DNA of 64,000 nt from Streptomyces sp. NBC_00464 (GTDB taxonomy: Bacteria > Actinomycetota > Actinomycetes > Streptomycetales > Streptomycetaceae). Shown here piece by piece: positions 49,589 to 58,431 of the stretch. The DNA is taken from positions 4,526,001 through 4,590,000 of the forward strand of contig NZ_CP107899.1 of assembly GCF_036013915.1 (NCBI RefSeq). The letters run 5' to 3'. Within the stretch, counting starts at the first letter, position 1. Each line of letters starts with the position of its first letter. The position numbers and the translations under genes are program-made. The notes beneath the pieces were generated by a model. The model made no database searches and was not told the DNA's origin. It saw only the letters and a program-made list of their open reading frames with translations.

Positions 49589-50575
49589 TCAGTGCGCCCC
49601 GTCCAGCCGCGCCCGCTGTTCGGCCGTCAGTTCCAGGTCCACCGCCGCCAGGTTCTCCTTCAGCTGGGCCACCGAAGACGCCCCGGCCAGCGGGATCACC
49701 GGGAGCCGGCCGCCGATCTGCCAGGCCAGGACGACCTGGTTGATGCCCGCCCCCGTCTCGGCGGCGACCGCGCGCAGGACCGCCAGGCGGGCGGGGGTGC
49801 CCGGGTGGTCGTAGTCCTGGGGGAGTGGCTTGTCCGGGCGGGTGTACGCGCCGGCGAGCAGCGGGGAGTACGCGACCAGGGTCAGGTCCGGTTCGGCGCG
49901 CAGGTAGCTGAGCAGTTCGGGTCCGGCGTGGCCCAGGCTGCCGTCCTCGAAGAGAGGGCTGGGCACGTCGAAGCGGGGGCGCAGGTGGCTGTGCTGGTAC
50001 TGGAGGACCTCGTAGCCGGGCAGCCCGGCCGCGGCGGCGAGTGCGCGGGCGCGTTCCACCCGCCAGACCGCGTGGTTGCTGGCGCCCAGCAGCCCCACCG
50101 TGCCGGACGCGCTCAGCTCCCCGAGCGCTTCGACCGTTTCGGCGAGCGGGACGGACCGGTCCTCGATGTGGGCGTAGAGCAGGTCGAGCCGTTCGACCCC
50201 GAGGCGTTCGCGGCTGCGCTCCACGGCCACGCGGACCGCCTTCGCCGACAGGCCCTCCGCGTTGTCGACGAACCCGGTGCCGGGGGCGAGCGGTTCGGCG
50301 CCCAGTTTGGTGGCGATGACGATCTCGTCCCCGATACCGCGGCTGCGCCGCCACTTGCCGAGCAGCCGTTCGCTCTGGCCGCCGAGGCCGCCCTCGACCC
50401 AGTACGCGTAGTTGTCCGAGGTGTCGATGAACGTGCCGCCGGCCTCGACGAAGTGGTCCAGGATCGCGAACGAGGTCTTCTCGTCGGTGACCGACCCGAA
50501 GAGCATCGCGCCGAGTGCGAGGACGCTCACCTCGCGGCGGGTGGCGGGATCTGTGCCGATGGTGCGGTACTTCAT
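49589..50575 (-). CDS. Aldo/keto reductase
   Basis: The protein has 328 residues. The TIM-barrel AKR tetrad is seen: Asp51 in IDTSDNYAYW, Tyr56, Lys90 in VIATKLG, and His136 in LLYAHIEDR. The NADP site is near VIPLAGASSVAQLKENLAAV. It reduces an aldehyde or ketone with NADPH; the substrate is unknown. A palindrome GTTGAAG-TGCG-CTTCAAC lies about 60 bases upstream of the start and is the likely operator of an unlinked MerR-type regulator. Confidence 0.9.
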   Translation of the reverse strand: MKYRTIGTDPATRREVSVLALGAMLFGSVTDEKTSFAILDHFVEAGGTFIDTSDNYAYWVEGGLGGQSERLLGKWRRSRGIGDEIVIATKLGAEPLAPGTGFVDNAEGLSAKAVRVAVERSRERLGVERLDLLYAHIEDRSVPLAETVEALGELSASGTVGLLGASNHAVWRVERARALAAAAGLPGYEVLQYQHSHLRPRFDVPSPLFEDGSLGHAGPELLSYLRAEPDLTLVAYSPLLAGAYTRPDKPLPQDYDHPGTPARLAVLRAVAAETGAGINQVVLAWQIGGRLPVIPLAGASSVAQLKENLAAVDLELTAEQRARLDGAH

Positions 50576-50633
50576 GACGTTCCCCTCCGGTTCCGGTCAC
50601 CGTCGTCCGGTGGCCGTGAAGGGGAGTGTGCTT

Positions 50634-50651
50634 GTTGAAGTGCGCTTCAAC
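50634..50651. promoter_or_regulatory. GTTGAAG-N4-CTTCAAC palindrome upstream of the aldo/keto reductase
   Basis: A perfect 7-bp inverted repeat with a 4-base centre, as in MerR-type sites. No MerR gene is adjacent; the nearest is at 53808. Confidence 0.6.
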
Positions 50652-50775
50652 GCAAGGGCGTAGGCGGCGTCTGCGGCGTCGGAGAGGTCGCCGGAAGCCC
50701 GGTGCCGATCATCGTCACCTACGCTGAAAGCGTTTACCCGCTCGTGAAGTTCTCCGCACCAAGGAGCGTCCTGTG

Positions 50776-51597
50776 ATGGCAGGTATACCTCAGCCTCAGC
50801 CCCGGCCCCGGTCCGAGTCCCAGTCCCAGCCCCGGATCGACACGAGCAGGCCGCACCCGGCCCGCGTCTACGACTGGTTGCTGGGCGGCAAGGACAACTA
50901 CCCGGTGGATCAGCAGGTGGCGGAGACCCTGCCGGAGGAGGCGCGGGGGAACGCCGCGCGGAACCGGGCGTTCATGCACCGGGCCTCCGCCTGGCTGGCG
51001 CGCGGCGGGATCGACCAGTTCCTGGACATCGGCACCGGCATCCCCACCGAGCCCAACCTCCACCAGATCGTCCAGGCGATCACGCCGACGGCCCGGATCG
51101 TCTACGCGGACAACGACCCGATCGTCCTGCGCCATGCGGAGGCGCTCCTCGTCAGTGCGCCGGAAGGTGCCACCGACTACCTCCACGCCGATGTGCGGGA
51201 GCCGGAGGCGATCCTCGAACGGGCGGCTCAGCTGCTGGACTTCGACCGGCCCATCGCCCTGTCGATGATCGCGCTGATGCACTTCATGCCGGACGACCAG
51301 GACCCGTACGGCATCACCCGCACCCTGGTCGACGCGCTGCCCACCGGCAGTTACCTGGTCCTCTCGCACGGCACCGCCGACCAGCACCCGGAGCTGAAGC
51401 AGGAGACCGAGACGGCGTACAAGAAGGGCGCCATCGCGCTGCGGATGCGTACGCGTGCCGAGGTCGAGCCGTTCTTCGAGGGGCTGGAGCTCGTCGGGCC
51501 GGGGCTCGTCCCCGCGACCGAGTGGTACCGGGAGGAGCCCGCGCCGGTCGTCGAGCGCAGTGGCTTCTACGTGGGTGTGGGGAGGGTGGTCCGGTGA
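50776..51597 (+). CDS. DUF574-family SAM-dependent methyltransferase
   Basis: The protein has 273 residues from ATG 50776 (AAGGAG 10 bases upstream; GTG 50773 is also possible). After a repetitive PQ/SQ-rich start comes the streptomycete-specific pattern RIDTSRPHPARVYDWLLGGKDNYPVDQQVAE. The SAM-binding part is QFLDIGTGIPTEPNLHQIVQ and ARIVYADNDPIVLRHAEAL. The family (PF04672) is large in actinomycetes and mostly unstudied. The last codon overlaps the GTG of the hydrolase gene. Confidence 0.88.
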   Translation: MAGIPQPQPRPRSESQSQPRIDTSRPHPARVYDWLLGGKDNYPVDQQVAETLPEEARGNAARNRAFMHRASAWLARGGIDQFLDIGTGIPTEPNLHQIVQAITPTARIVYADNDPIVLRHAEALLVSAPEGATDYLHADVREPEAILERAAQLLDFDRPIALSMIALMHFMPDDQDPYGITRTLVDALPTGSYLVLSHGTADQHPELKQETETAYKKGAIALRMRTRAEVEPFFEGLELVGPGLVPATEWYREEPAPVVERSGFYVGVGRVVR

Positions 51598-52439
51598 GCG
51601 GCCGGTTCACGGCTGCGGACGGCACGCTGCTCGTGTACGACGACCTTGGGCCGGCCGGGGAGCTGCCGCCCGTCGTCCTCGTCCACGGGCACCCGTTCAA
51701 CCGGAGCATGTGGCAGCCGCAGACCGCCGCGCTGGTCGCGGCCGGGTACCGGGTGATCGTGCCCGATCTGCGGGGGTACGGGGACAGCGGCGTCGTCCCC
51801 GGCCGCACGGGCCGCACGCTGCTCGCGGACTTCGCCGACGACATCGCCGCCCTGCTGGACCACCTGGGCCTCGCACGGGCCGTCGTCGGCGGGGTGTCCA
51901 TGGGCGGCCAGATCGCCATGGAGTTCCACCGCGCGTACCCGGAGCGGGTGGCAGCGCTGGTCCTGGCCGACACGTCGCCGGTCGCCGAGACCGAGGACGG
52001 CAAGGCGTTCCGTAACCGCCTCGCCGACCGGCTGCTCGCCGAGGGGATGGGCGGGTACGCGGACGAGGTGATCGACAAGATGCTGGCCCCGTACAACGTC
52101 ACCGGGCTGCCGGACGTCGCCGCGCGGGTGCTGGGCATGATGCGCACCACCGCTCCCGAGGGGGCGGCGGCCGCATTGCGGGGCCGGGCCGAGCGGCCCG
52201 ACTACCGCGACTCGCTCGCCGGGGCCGGGGTGCCGGTCCTCGTCGTCGTCGGCGCGGACGACGTCTACACGCCCGTCGCGGAGGCCCGGGTTCTGCACGG
52301 GCTGATCCCGGGCGCGGAGCTGGTCGTGGTCGAGGGGGCGGGTCACCTGCCCGGTCTGGAGCGGCCGGAGGCGTTCAACGGTGCGGTGGTGCGGTTCCTG
52401 ACGGGGGTGGGCAGCGCTTCAGGACCGGACAGCGCCTAG
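51594..52439 (+). CDS. Alpha/beta hydrolase
   Basis: The predicted protein has 281 residues from GTG 51594, which overlaps the previous stop as GTGA. The fold shows VVLVHGHPFNRSMWQPQTAAL, VIVPDLRGYGDSG, GVSMGG with the nucleophile Ser102, VVVGADDVYTPVAEA with the Asp, and VVVEGAGHLPGLERPEAF with the His. It is of the haloalkane/lactone hydrolase group with an unknown substrate. Translational coupling to the methyltransferase suggests a joint pathway. It is convergent with the GNAT gene at 52436, with overlapping stops. Confidence 0.9.
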   Translation: MSGRFTAADGTLLVYDDLGPAGELPPVVLVHGHPFNRSMWQPQTAALVAAGYRVIVPDLRGYGDSGVVPGRTGRTLLADFADDIAALLDHLGLARAVVGGVSMGGQIAMEFHRAYPERVAALVLADTSPVAETEDGKAFRNRLADRLLAEGMGGYADEVIDKMLAPYNVTGLPDVAARVLGMMRTTAPEGAAAALRGRAERPDYRDSLAGAGVPVLVVVGADDVYTPVAEARVLHGLIPGAELVVVEGAGHLPGLERPEAFNGAVVRFLTGVGSASGPDSA

Positions 52440-52918
52440 GGCTGGAGCGGCTTCGCGAAGCAGCGGCTGCTGTCGTACGTGCGGTAGTGGCCGAACTTCT
52501 CGCACGGCGTGTAGCCGCTGGAGAGGTACAGCGCTATCGCCTCGGGCTGCTGGTCGCCCGTCTCCAGCACCATGCGGGTGCGGCCCGCCGCGCGGGCGTC
52601 GGCCTCCAGGGCGGCCAGGATGCGGCGGGCCAGGCCCTGACCTCGGCCCTCGGGTATCACGAACATCCGCTTGAGCTCGGCGTCACCGTCCGAGTAGCCC
52701 TCGGCGTTGCGCTCCTGCGAGCGCCAGCCACCGGTGGCCACCGGGTGGTCCGTCGCGTCGTAGGCGAGCAGATACAGGCCGTGCGGCGGGTCGAACATGG
52801 TGGCGTCCAGCGGTGTGATGTCGCCCTCGTCCCCGTAGCGCTCGGCGTATTCGAGCTGCACGAGATCGTTGAGTTTGACGGCGTCGGGGTGATCGTAAGG
52901 GCGAGGCTGGATAAGCAT
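52436..52918 (-). CDS. GNAT acetyltransferase
   Basis: The protein has 160 residues from ATG 52918. The GNAT acetyl-CoA motif is visible in AELKRMFVIPEGRGQGLARRILAALEADA, followed by RMVLETGDQQPEAIALYLSSGY. The start QPRPYDHPDAVKLNDLVQLEYAERY and HGLYLLAYDATDHPVATGGWR are typical of small acetyltransferases of unknown acceptor. It is divergent from xth over a 49-base AT-rich region and its stop overlaps that of the hydrolase. Confidence 0.88.
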   Translation of the reverse strand: MLIQPRPYDHPDAVKLNDLVQLEYAERYGDEGDITPLDATMFDPPHGLYLLAYDATDHPVATGGWRSQERNAEGYSDGDAELKRMFVIPEGRGQGLARRILAALEADARAAGRTRMVLETGDQQPEAIALYLSSGYTPCEKFGHYRTYDSSRCFAKPLQP

Positions 52919-52967
52919 GCAGTAGATGGTACATGTATGCGGACAGTGGGGTCGGTATCGTGCCGGA

Positions 52968-53783
52968 ATGCTCACTGTGACCACCGTGAATGTAAACGGC
53001 CTCCGCGCCGCCGCGAAAAAGGGCTTCGTCGAGTGGCTGGCGCAGACCGACGCCGATGTGATCTGCCTCCAGGAAGTGCGGGCCGAGTCGAAGCAGCTGC
53101 CCGAAGAGGTGCGTGAGCCCGAGGGCTGGCACACCGTCCATGCCCCTGCCGCCGCCAAGGGCCGGGCCGGGGTCTCGCTCTACTCCCGCCGGGCGCCCGA
53201 GCGCGTGCAGATCGGCTTCGGCGGGTTCGGGGTCGCCGGGAGCGAGGAGTTCGACGCCAGCGGCCGGTACGTCGAGATCGACCTGCCGGGCGTCACGGTC
53301 GCGAGCCTGTACCTCCCCTCCGGCGAGGTCGGCACGGAGAAGCAGGAGGAGAAGGAGCGCTTCATGGCGGCCTTCCTCCCCTACCTCACCGGCCTGAAGG
53401 CGAGGGCCGCCGCCGAGGGCCGCGAGGTCGTCGTGTGCGGTGACTGGAACATCGCCCACCAGGAGGCCGACCTCAAGAACTGGAAGGGCAACAAGAAGAA
53501 CTCCGGCTTCCTCCCCGAGGAGCGGGAGTGGCTGACCCGGGTCTTCGGTGAGGCCGCGTACGTCGACGTCGTGCGCGCCCTGCACCCGGACGTCGAGGGT
53601 CCGTACTCGTGGTGGTCCTATCGCGGGCGCGCCTTCGACAACGACACGGGTTGGCGCATCGACTACCAGGTGGCGACGCCCGGTCTCGCCGCGCGCGCGG
53701 TGAAGGCGTGGGTCGAGCGGGCCGCCACCCACGAGGAGCGGTGGAGCGACCACGCCCCGGTGACCGTGACGTACGAGCAGTAA
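52968..53783 (+). CDS. xth: Exodeoxyribonuclease III (AP endonuclease)
   Basis: The protein has 271 residues from ATG 52968. The ExoIII fold begins MLTVTTVNVNGLRAAAKKGF and VICLQEVRAE (Glu36, metal). VVVCGDWNIAHQEADLKN gives the Asp/Asn pair, and ERWSDHAPVTVTYE the final catalytic Asp-His. It cuts DNA 5' to abasic sites and degrades 3' ends in base-excision repair. It is divergent from a GNAT gene. Confidence 0.95.
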   Translation: MLTVTTVNVNGLRAAAKKGFVEWLAQTDADVICLQEVRAESKQLPEEVREPEGWHTVHAPAAAKGRAGVSLYSRRAPERVQIGFGGFGVAGSEEFDASGRYVEIDLPGVTVASLYLPSGEVGTEKQEEKERFMAAFLPYLTGLKARAAAEGREVVVCGDWNIAHQEADLKNWKGNKKNSGFLPEEREWLTRVFGEAAYVDVVRALHPDVEGPYSWWSYRGRAFDNDTGWRIDYQVATPGLAARAVKAWVERAATHEERWSDHAPVTVTYEQ

Positions 53784-53807
53784 GGGACGTACGCGCAGTA
53801 GGGGAGG

Positions 53808-54482
53808 TCAGGCCGGCGGCTGCGCCGACTCCGCGTCGCGGCGCAGTCGCCGGTCCAGGGCCATGGAGAGTTCCGCGTCCACCACCGCGCGGGCCAGCGG
53901 GCGCAGTTGGGGTGGTTCGGCCTCCGTGCTGTGGGCGCGCAGGGTGGCGACGAAGAGGTCGGCCAGGGCGTCCGCGTGCTCGCGGACCCGGCGGCCGGAG
54001 GCGAGTACCTCGGCGAGCGGGACCCCTTCGCGTACGAGCTCGGCCGACACCTCCAGCAGGCGGCGGCTGATGTGCACGATCTCGTCGCCGTCCGTGCCGA
54101 GGTAGCCCAGCTCCATGGCCGTCGCCAGGTTCTCCGGCGTGGAGTCGTCCTTGAAGTAGTCCGCCAGTTGCTCGGGTGTGAGCCGGACCGGGGTCTCCTC
54201 GGTCGGTTCGCCCAGGCCCAGCACCTCGGCGACGTCCCGGCCGCTGTCGAAGGTGCGGGCCAGGTCGGCGATCCCGGTGAGGGTGTGGCCGCGCTCCAGC
54301 AGGCCGGAGATCGTGCGCAGTCGGGCCAGGTGATGGTCGTCGTACCAGGCGATGCGGCCCTCGCGCCGGGGTGGCGAGATCAGGCCGCGTTCCCGGTAGA
54401 AGCGCAGGGTCCGGACGGGGATGCCGGCCTCCTTGGCCAGCTCCTCCATGCGGTATTCGCGGTGCTCGCGTCCTTCTGCCAC
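53808..54482 (-). CDS. MerR-family transcriptional regulator
   Basis: The protein has 224 residues. Residues 10-78 form a MerR winged helix (YRMEELAKEAGIPVRTLRFYRERGLISPP, then ARLRTISGLLERGHTLTGIADLA). The remaining 140 residues form a long C-terminal ligand domain (LTPEQLADYFKDDSTPENLATAMELGYLG), unlike metal-sensing MerR proteins. It is divergent from the monooxygenase operon; the 161-base gap has a TACCG-C-CGGTA palindrome. It should regulate that operon in response to a ketone- or lipid-like compound. Confidence 0.92.
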   Translation of the reverse strand: MAEGREHREYRMEELAKEAGIPVRTLRFYRERGLISPPRREGRIAWYDDHHLARLRTISGLLERGHTLTGIADLARTFDSGRDVAEVLGLGEPTEETPVRLTPEQLADYFKDDSTPENLATAMELGYLGTDGDEIVHISRRLLEVSAELVREGVPLAEVLASGRRVREHADALADLFVATLRAHSTEAEPPQLRPLARAVVDAELSMALDRRLRRDAESAQPPA

Positions 54483-54643
54483 CCCCGCACCCTACCGGCC
54501 TCTCCGTGAGCGGGGCCGCATGTTGTACCGCCGGTAACTTTCCCTCGCCGGACCCCTACCCATCGGTACGAAGCTGCTCTACTCTCCCAACAATGCCAGT
54601 GATTGCTGGCAGAGTCGTGTGACGTATCGCGGGAGGCGGCAGC
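54483..54643. promoter_or_regulatory. MerR/monooxygenase intergenic region
   Basis: The gap contains TTG-TACCG-C-CGGTA-AC (palindrome at 54526-54536), flanked by AT-rich stretches, a candidate MerR operator and -35 region. GGGAGG precedes the monooxygenase ATG. Confidence 0.45.
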
Positions 54644-56170
54644 ATGGCCCAGCACGAGCATGTACGCGTGGCGGTGATCGGATCCGGATTCGGGGGACTT
54701 GGGGCCGCCGTCCGGCTGCGTCGTGAAGGGATCACCGATTTCGTGATCCTGGAACGGGCCGACTCCGTCGGTGGCACCTGGCGTGACAACAGCTATCCGG
54801 GCTGCGCCTGCGACGTACCGTCCCACCTCTACTCGTTCTCGTTCGCCCCCAACCCCGAGTGGCCGCGCACCTTTTCCGGGCAGGAGCACATCCGCGCCTA
54901 CCTGGAGCACGTAGCGGACACCTTCGGGCTGCGCCCGCACCTCAGGCTGAACCACGAGGTGACGATGATGCGTTGGGACAACGACGCGCTGAACTGGGTC
55001 ATCGAGAGCGCCAACGGCACGACCGTCGTCGCCGACGTCGTCGTCTCCGCGACCGGCCCGCTCTCCGACCCGAAGACGCCCGACATACCGGGGCTCGCCG
55101 ACTTCCCCGGCAAGGTCTTCCACTCCGCCCGCTGGGACCACGACGCCGACCTGACCGGCAAGCGCGTCGCGATGATCGGCACCGGGGCCTCCGCGATCCA
55201 GATCGTGCCGGCGATCCAGCCGAAGGTCGGCAAGCTGACGCTATTCCAGCGCACCCCGCCCTGGGTCATGCCGCGCATGGACCGCGCCATCAGCGGCGCC
55301 GAGCGCTGGCTGCACCGCACGCTCCCCCTCACCGGCACCGCGCGTCGCGGACTGCTGTGGGGCATACGGGAGTTGCAGGTCAGCGCCTTCACCAAGCACC
55401 CGAACGAGCTGGGCCTGATCGAGCGGATAGCCAAGTCCAACATGGGCCGGTCGATCAAGGACCCGGCGCTGCGGGCCAAGCTGACCCCCTCGTACCGCAT
55501 CGGCTGCAAGCGCATCCTGCTCTCCAGCGCCTACTACCCGGCCCTCGCCCAGCCCAACGTGGACGTGGTCGCCTCCGGTCTGAGCGAGGTGCGCGGCTCC
55601 ACGGTCGTGGCGTCCGACGGTACGGAGACCGAGGTCGACGCGATCATCTTCGGCACCGGCTTCCACGTCACCGACATGCCGATCGCCGAGCGGGTGGTGG
55701 GCGCGGCCGGTATCACGCTCGCCGAGGCCTGGAAGGGCGGCATGCAGGCGCTGCGCGGTGCGAGCGCGGCCGGCTTCCCCAACTGGATGACGATCATCGG
55801 CCCCAACACCGGCCTCGGGAACTCGTCCATGATCCTCATGATCGAGGCCCAGCTGAACTACATGGCCGACTACATGCGCCAGTTGGACGTGCTGGGCGGC
55901 CGCGTCGCCCTCGACGCGCGCCCCTCGTCCGTCGGGGCCTGGAACCGCCGCGTCCAGGAGCGCATGAAGCGCACCGTCTGGAACACCGGAGGCTGCGACA
56001 GCTGGTACCTGGACGCAAACGGCCGCAACACCACCGTCTGGCCCGGCACCACCGCCGAATTCCGCAAGGTCACGCGGAACGTCGACATCGCGGAGTACGA
56101 GGTCGTACGGGTCACCGCGCAGCGCGACGCGAAGAAGGCCGTCGCTGTCACCGAGGAGGTGGCGGGATGA
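54644..56170 (+). CDS. FAD-dependent Baeyer-Villiger-type monooxygenase
   Basis: The protein has 508 residues from ATG 54644. The FAD site GxGxxG is VIGSGFGGLG (12-21), and the NADPH site is VAMIGTGASAIQIVPA (175-190). Between them the fingerprint FPGKVFHSARWD (154-165) fits FxGxxxHxxxW-D of Baeyer-Villiger enzymes. These insert oxygen next to a carbonyl to give esters or lactones. It overlaps the hydrolase gene by ATGA. Gene order monooxygenase / esterase / dehydrogenase resembles the mymA operon of mycobacteria. Confidence 0.92.
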   Translation: MAQHEHVRVAVIGSGFGGLGAAVRLRREGITDFVILERADSVGGTWRDNSYPGCACDVPSHLYSFSFAPNPEWPRTFSGQEHIRAYLEHVADTFGLRPHLRLNHEVTMMRWDNDALNWVIESANGTTVVADVVVSATGPLSDPKTPDIPGLADFPGKVFHSARWDHDADLTGKRVAMIGTGASAIQIVPAIQPKVGKLTLFQRTPPWVMPRMDRAISGAERWLHRTLPLTGTARRGLLWGIRELQVSAFTKHPNELGLIERIAKSNMGRSIKDPALRAKLTPSYRIGCKRILLSSAYYPALAQPNVDVVASGLSEVRGSTVVASDGTETEVDAIIFGTGFHVTDMPIAERVVGAAGITLAEAWKGGMQALRGASAAGFPNWMTIIGPNTGLGNSSMILMIEAQLNYMADYMRQLDVLGGRVALDARPSSVGAWNRRVQERMKRTVWNTGGCDSWYLDANGRNTTVWPGTTAEFRKVTRNVDIAEYEVVRVTAQRDAKKAVAVTEEVAG

Positions 56171-57096
56171 GCCGGCAACTTCCCGTACGGGAGCTGATGG
56201 CCGTCTCCGCCGACGGCTCCCGCATCCATGTCGAGGTGCACGGACAGGACGGCGCCCCCACGGTGGTCCTGTCCCACGGCTGGACCTGTAACACCCGCTT
56301 CTGGGACGCCCAGATCAGGGACCTCGCCGTGGACCACCGCGTCGTCGCCTACGACCAGCGCGGCCACGGGACCTCGCCGGCGGTGGGGCGCGACGGATAC
56401 GGCACCGAGGCGCTGGCCGACGACCTCGAAGCCGTCCTTGCCGCCACCCTCGCCTCGGGGGAGAAGGCCGTACTGGCCGGGCACTCCATGGGCGGCATGA
56501 CGATCATGTCCGCCTCGCGCCGGGCCGGGCTGCGTGAACACGCGGCCGCCGCCCTGCTGTGCAGCACCGGCAGCTCCCGGCTGATCGCGGAGTCGCTCGT
56601 CGTGCCGATGCGGCCCGGCGCCGTGCGGACCCGGATGACGCGTGCCATCCTCGGGGCGCGGGCGCCGCTCGGACCGGTCACGCCGGTCTCCCGCCGCATT
56701 CTCAAGTACGGGACGATGGGGGCGGGTTCGGCCCCGGACCGGGTCGACGCCTGCGCGCGGATCGTGCACGACTGCCCGCGGGCGGCCCGGGTCGCCTGGG
56801 GGCAGGTGCTCGCGGACCTCGATCTCGACGAGGGCGTACGGGAGCTTCGGGTGCCCACCGCGGTGATCGCGGGTACGGACGACCGGCTGACGCCGCCCGT
56901 CCACGCCCGTGCGATCGCGGCGGCGCTGCCCGACTGCCTCGGTCTCACCGAGCTGGCGGGTATGGGTCACATGACGCCGGTCGAGGCCCCGGAGGCTGTC
57001 ACGGCGAAGATCCGCGAACTGGTGGCCACGTACCTCCCGGTACGGGGTACGACAGATGGCGAAGGCAAGGCCGGGAGCAAGGAGGAGGTCGCATGA
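56167..57096 (+). CDS. Alpha/beta hydrolase (esterase/lactonase)
   Basis: The protein has 309 residues from ATG 56167 (ATGA overlap). Motifs: VVLSHGWTCNTRFWDAQ, VVAYDQRGHGTS, AGHSMGG with Ser107, VIAGTDDRLTPPVHA with Asp, and LAGMGHMTPVEAPEAV with His. In this operon it should hydrolyse the ester or lactone made by the monooxygenase. It overlaps the next gene by ATGA, so the three proteins are co-translated. Confidence 0.92.
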   Translation: MSRQLPVRELMAVSADGSRIHVEVHGQDGAPTVVLSHGWTCNTRFWDAQIRDLAVDHRVVAYDQRGHGTSPAVGRDGYGTEALADDLEAVLAATLASGEKAVLAGHSMGGMTIMSASRRAGLREHAAAALLCSTGSSRLIAESLVVPMRPGAVRTRMTRAILGARAPLGPVTPVSRRILKYGTMGAGSAPDRVDACARIVHDCPRAARVAWGQVLADLDLDEGVRELRVPTAVIAGTDDRLTPPVHARAIAAALPDCLGLTELAGMGHMTPVEAPEAVTAKIRELVATYLPVRGTTDGEGKAGSKEEVA

Positions 57097-57995
57097 GCGG
57101 CAGGCGCAGTCTCGAAGGACAGGTCGTCGTCGTCACGGGCGCGGCACGCGGCGTGGGTGAGCTGCTGGCGCGCAAGCTCTCGGCGCGCGGAGCGAAGCTG
57201 GCGCTCGTCGGCCTGGAGCCGGACGAGCTGAAGAAGGTCTCCGAACGGCTGCACGGGGACAGCGACCACTGGCACGCGGACGTCACCGACCACGAGGCGA
57301 TGGCCCGGGTCGCGCAGGAGGTCAAGGAGCGCTTCGGGAAGATCGACATAGTCGTCGCCAACGCGGGCGTCGCCTCCGGCGGACCGTTCGTCGACTCCGA
57401 CCCGGTGGCCTGGCGGCGGGTCATCGAGGTCAACCTGATCGGCGGCGCGGTGACCGGCCGGGCGTTCCTGCCGATCCTGATGGAGAGCCGCGGCTACTTC
57501 CTCCAGATAGCGTCGCTCGCCGCGATCACCCCGGCCCCGATGATGACGGCGTACTGCGCGTCCAAGTCGGGCGTCGAGGCGTTCGCCCACAGCCTGCGGG
57601 CCGAGGTCGGCTACCGGGGCGTGAAGGTCGGCGTCGGCTACCTCTCCTGGACCGACACCGACATGGTGCGCGGCGCGGACGAGGACGACGTGATGCGCGA
57701 GCTGCGCCAGCGGCTGCCGTGGCCGTCCAACCGCACGTACCCGCTGGGCCCGGCCGTCGACCGCATCGTGGCCGGCATCGAGCGGCGCTCCCCGCATGTG
57801 TACGCCCAGTGGTGGCTGCGCGGGATGCAGTCCGTGCGCGGCTACCTGCCGAGCCTGATCGGTGCGGTGGGCCAGCGGGAGATGAAGCGGTTCGGGCCCC
57901 GGCTGGAGGGCGTCGGCAAGGGGCTCGTGGGCGCCGGTGGTGCGGCTGACCAGGACGAACGGGCTTCGCGGGCGGCGTCGGATACGCAGCGTTAG
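57093..57995 (+). CDS. Short-chain dehydrogenase/reductase
   Basis: The protein has 300 residues from ATG 57093. The Rossmann site is VVVTGAARGVGELLA, then VVANAG, with catalytic Asn114, Ser141, Tyr154 and Lys158 (YCASK). The C-terminal 90 residues are longer than in simple SDRs and contain two aromatic helices (SPHVYAQWWLRGM), possibly membrane-associated. It may oxidise an alcohol to the ketone the monooxygenase uses, or the product alcohol. A 90-base gap follows. Confidence 0.92.
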   Translation: MSGRRSLEGQVVVVTGAARGVGELLARKLSARGAKLALVGLEPDELKKVSERLHGDSDHWHADVTDHEAMARVAQEVKERFGKIDIVVANAGVASGGPFVDSDPVAWRRVIEVNLIGGAVTGRAFLPILMESRGYFLQIASLAAITPAPMMTAYCASKSGVEAFAHSLRAEVGYRGVKVGVGYLSWTDTDMVRGADEDDVMRELRQRLPWPSNRTYPLGPAVDRIVAGIERRSPHVYAQWWLRGMQSVRGYLPSLIGAVGQREMKRFGPRLEGVGKGLVGAGGAADQDERASRAASDTQR

Positions 57996-58086
57996 TGATC
58001 GAAATGCGTTGAATGTGCTGCCGTGTAAGTCTGGTCGAGGCCCCGACGGGGCCATCCCCACGCACCCCCACATAGGAGTGAACAGC

Positions 58087-58311
58087 ATGGGCATCGCCGA
58101 CCAGTTCAAGGACAAGGCGCAGGAGCTTGCCGACCAGGGTCAGAAGAAGATGAAGGACGGCAAGGGCCAGGCCCAGGGCCAGGCCCAGCGCCAGGGCCAG
58201 AGCCAGGACCGTCGTCAGGACGCGTCCGACCGGGCCCGCCAGGCGTCCGAGCAGGGTCGCGACCGCGCCCAGGGTGCGGCGGACGACGTGCGTGAGAAGT
58301 TCGACCGCTGA
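58087..58311 (+). CDS. Small hydrophilic stress-type protein
   Basis: The protein has 74 residues from ATG 58087 (AGGAG about 9 bases upstream). It is highly polar, made of Gln, Lys, Asp and Arg-rich helices (GIADQFKDKAQELADQGQKKM, then GQAQGQAQRQGQSQDRRQD and DRARQASEQGRDRAQGAADD), like CsbD- or late-embryogenesis-like small proteins. It has no hydrophobic core. It may protect the cell in stress. A strong terminator follows. Confidence 0.8.
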   Translation: MGIADQFKDKAQELADQGQKKMKDGKGQAQGQAQRQGQSQDRRQDASDRARQASEQGRDRAQGAADDVREKFDR

Positions 58312-58351
58312 CGCATGTACGGCTGACGCGTTCTTCGCGTCACATGGTGAG

Positions 58352-58385
58352 GGGCGCGCCCGGTTCTTTCTGGGCGCGCCCTTTT
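58352..58385 (+). terminator. Terminator after the small hydrophilic gene
   Basis: GGGCGCGCCC is repeated at 58352-58361 and 58372-58381. Being palindromic it forms a 10-bp stem with a 10-base loop, followed by TTTT. Confidence 0.85.
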
Positions 58386-58431
58386 CCGTACAGCGGATGC
58401 GTCGTATGGCCGGGCGAAGGCCGGTCAGAAG

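Noticed and set aside
48792..50600. 602-codon minus-strand frame spanning the lipoprotein and aldo/keto reductase
   Set aside because: Wrong frame for both genes; arginine- and proline-rich product with no domain.
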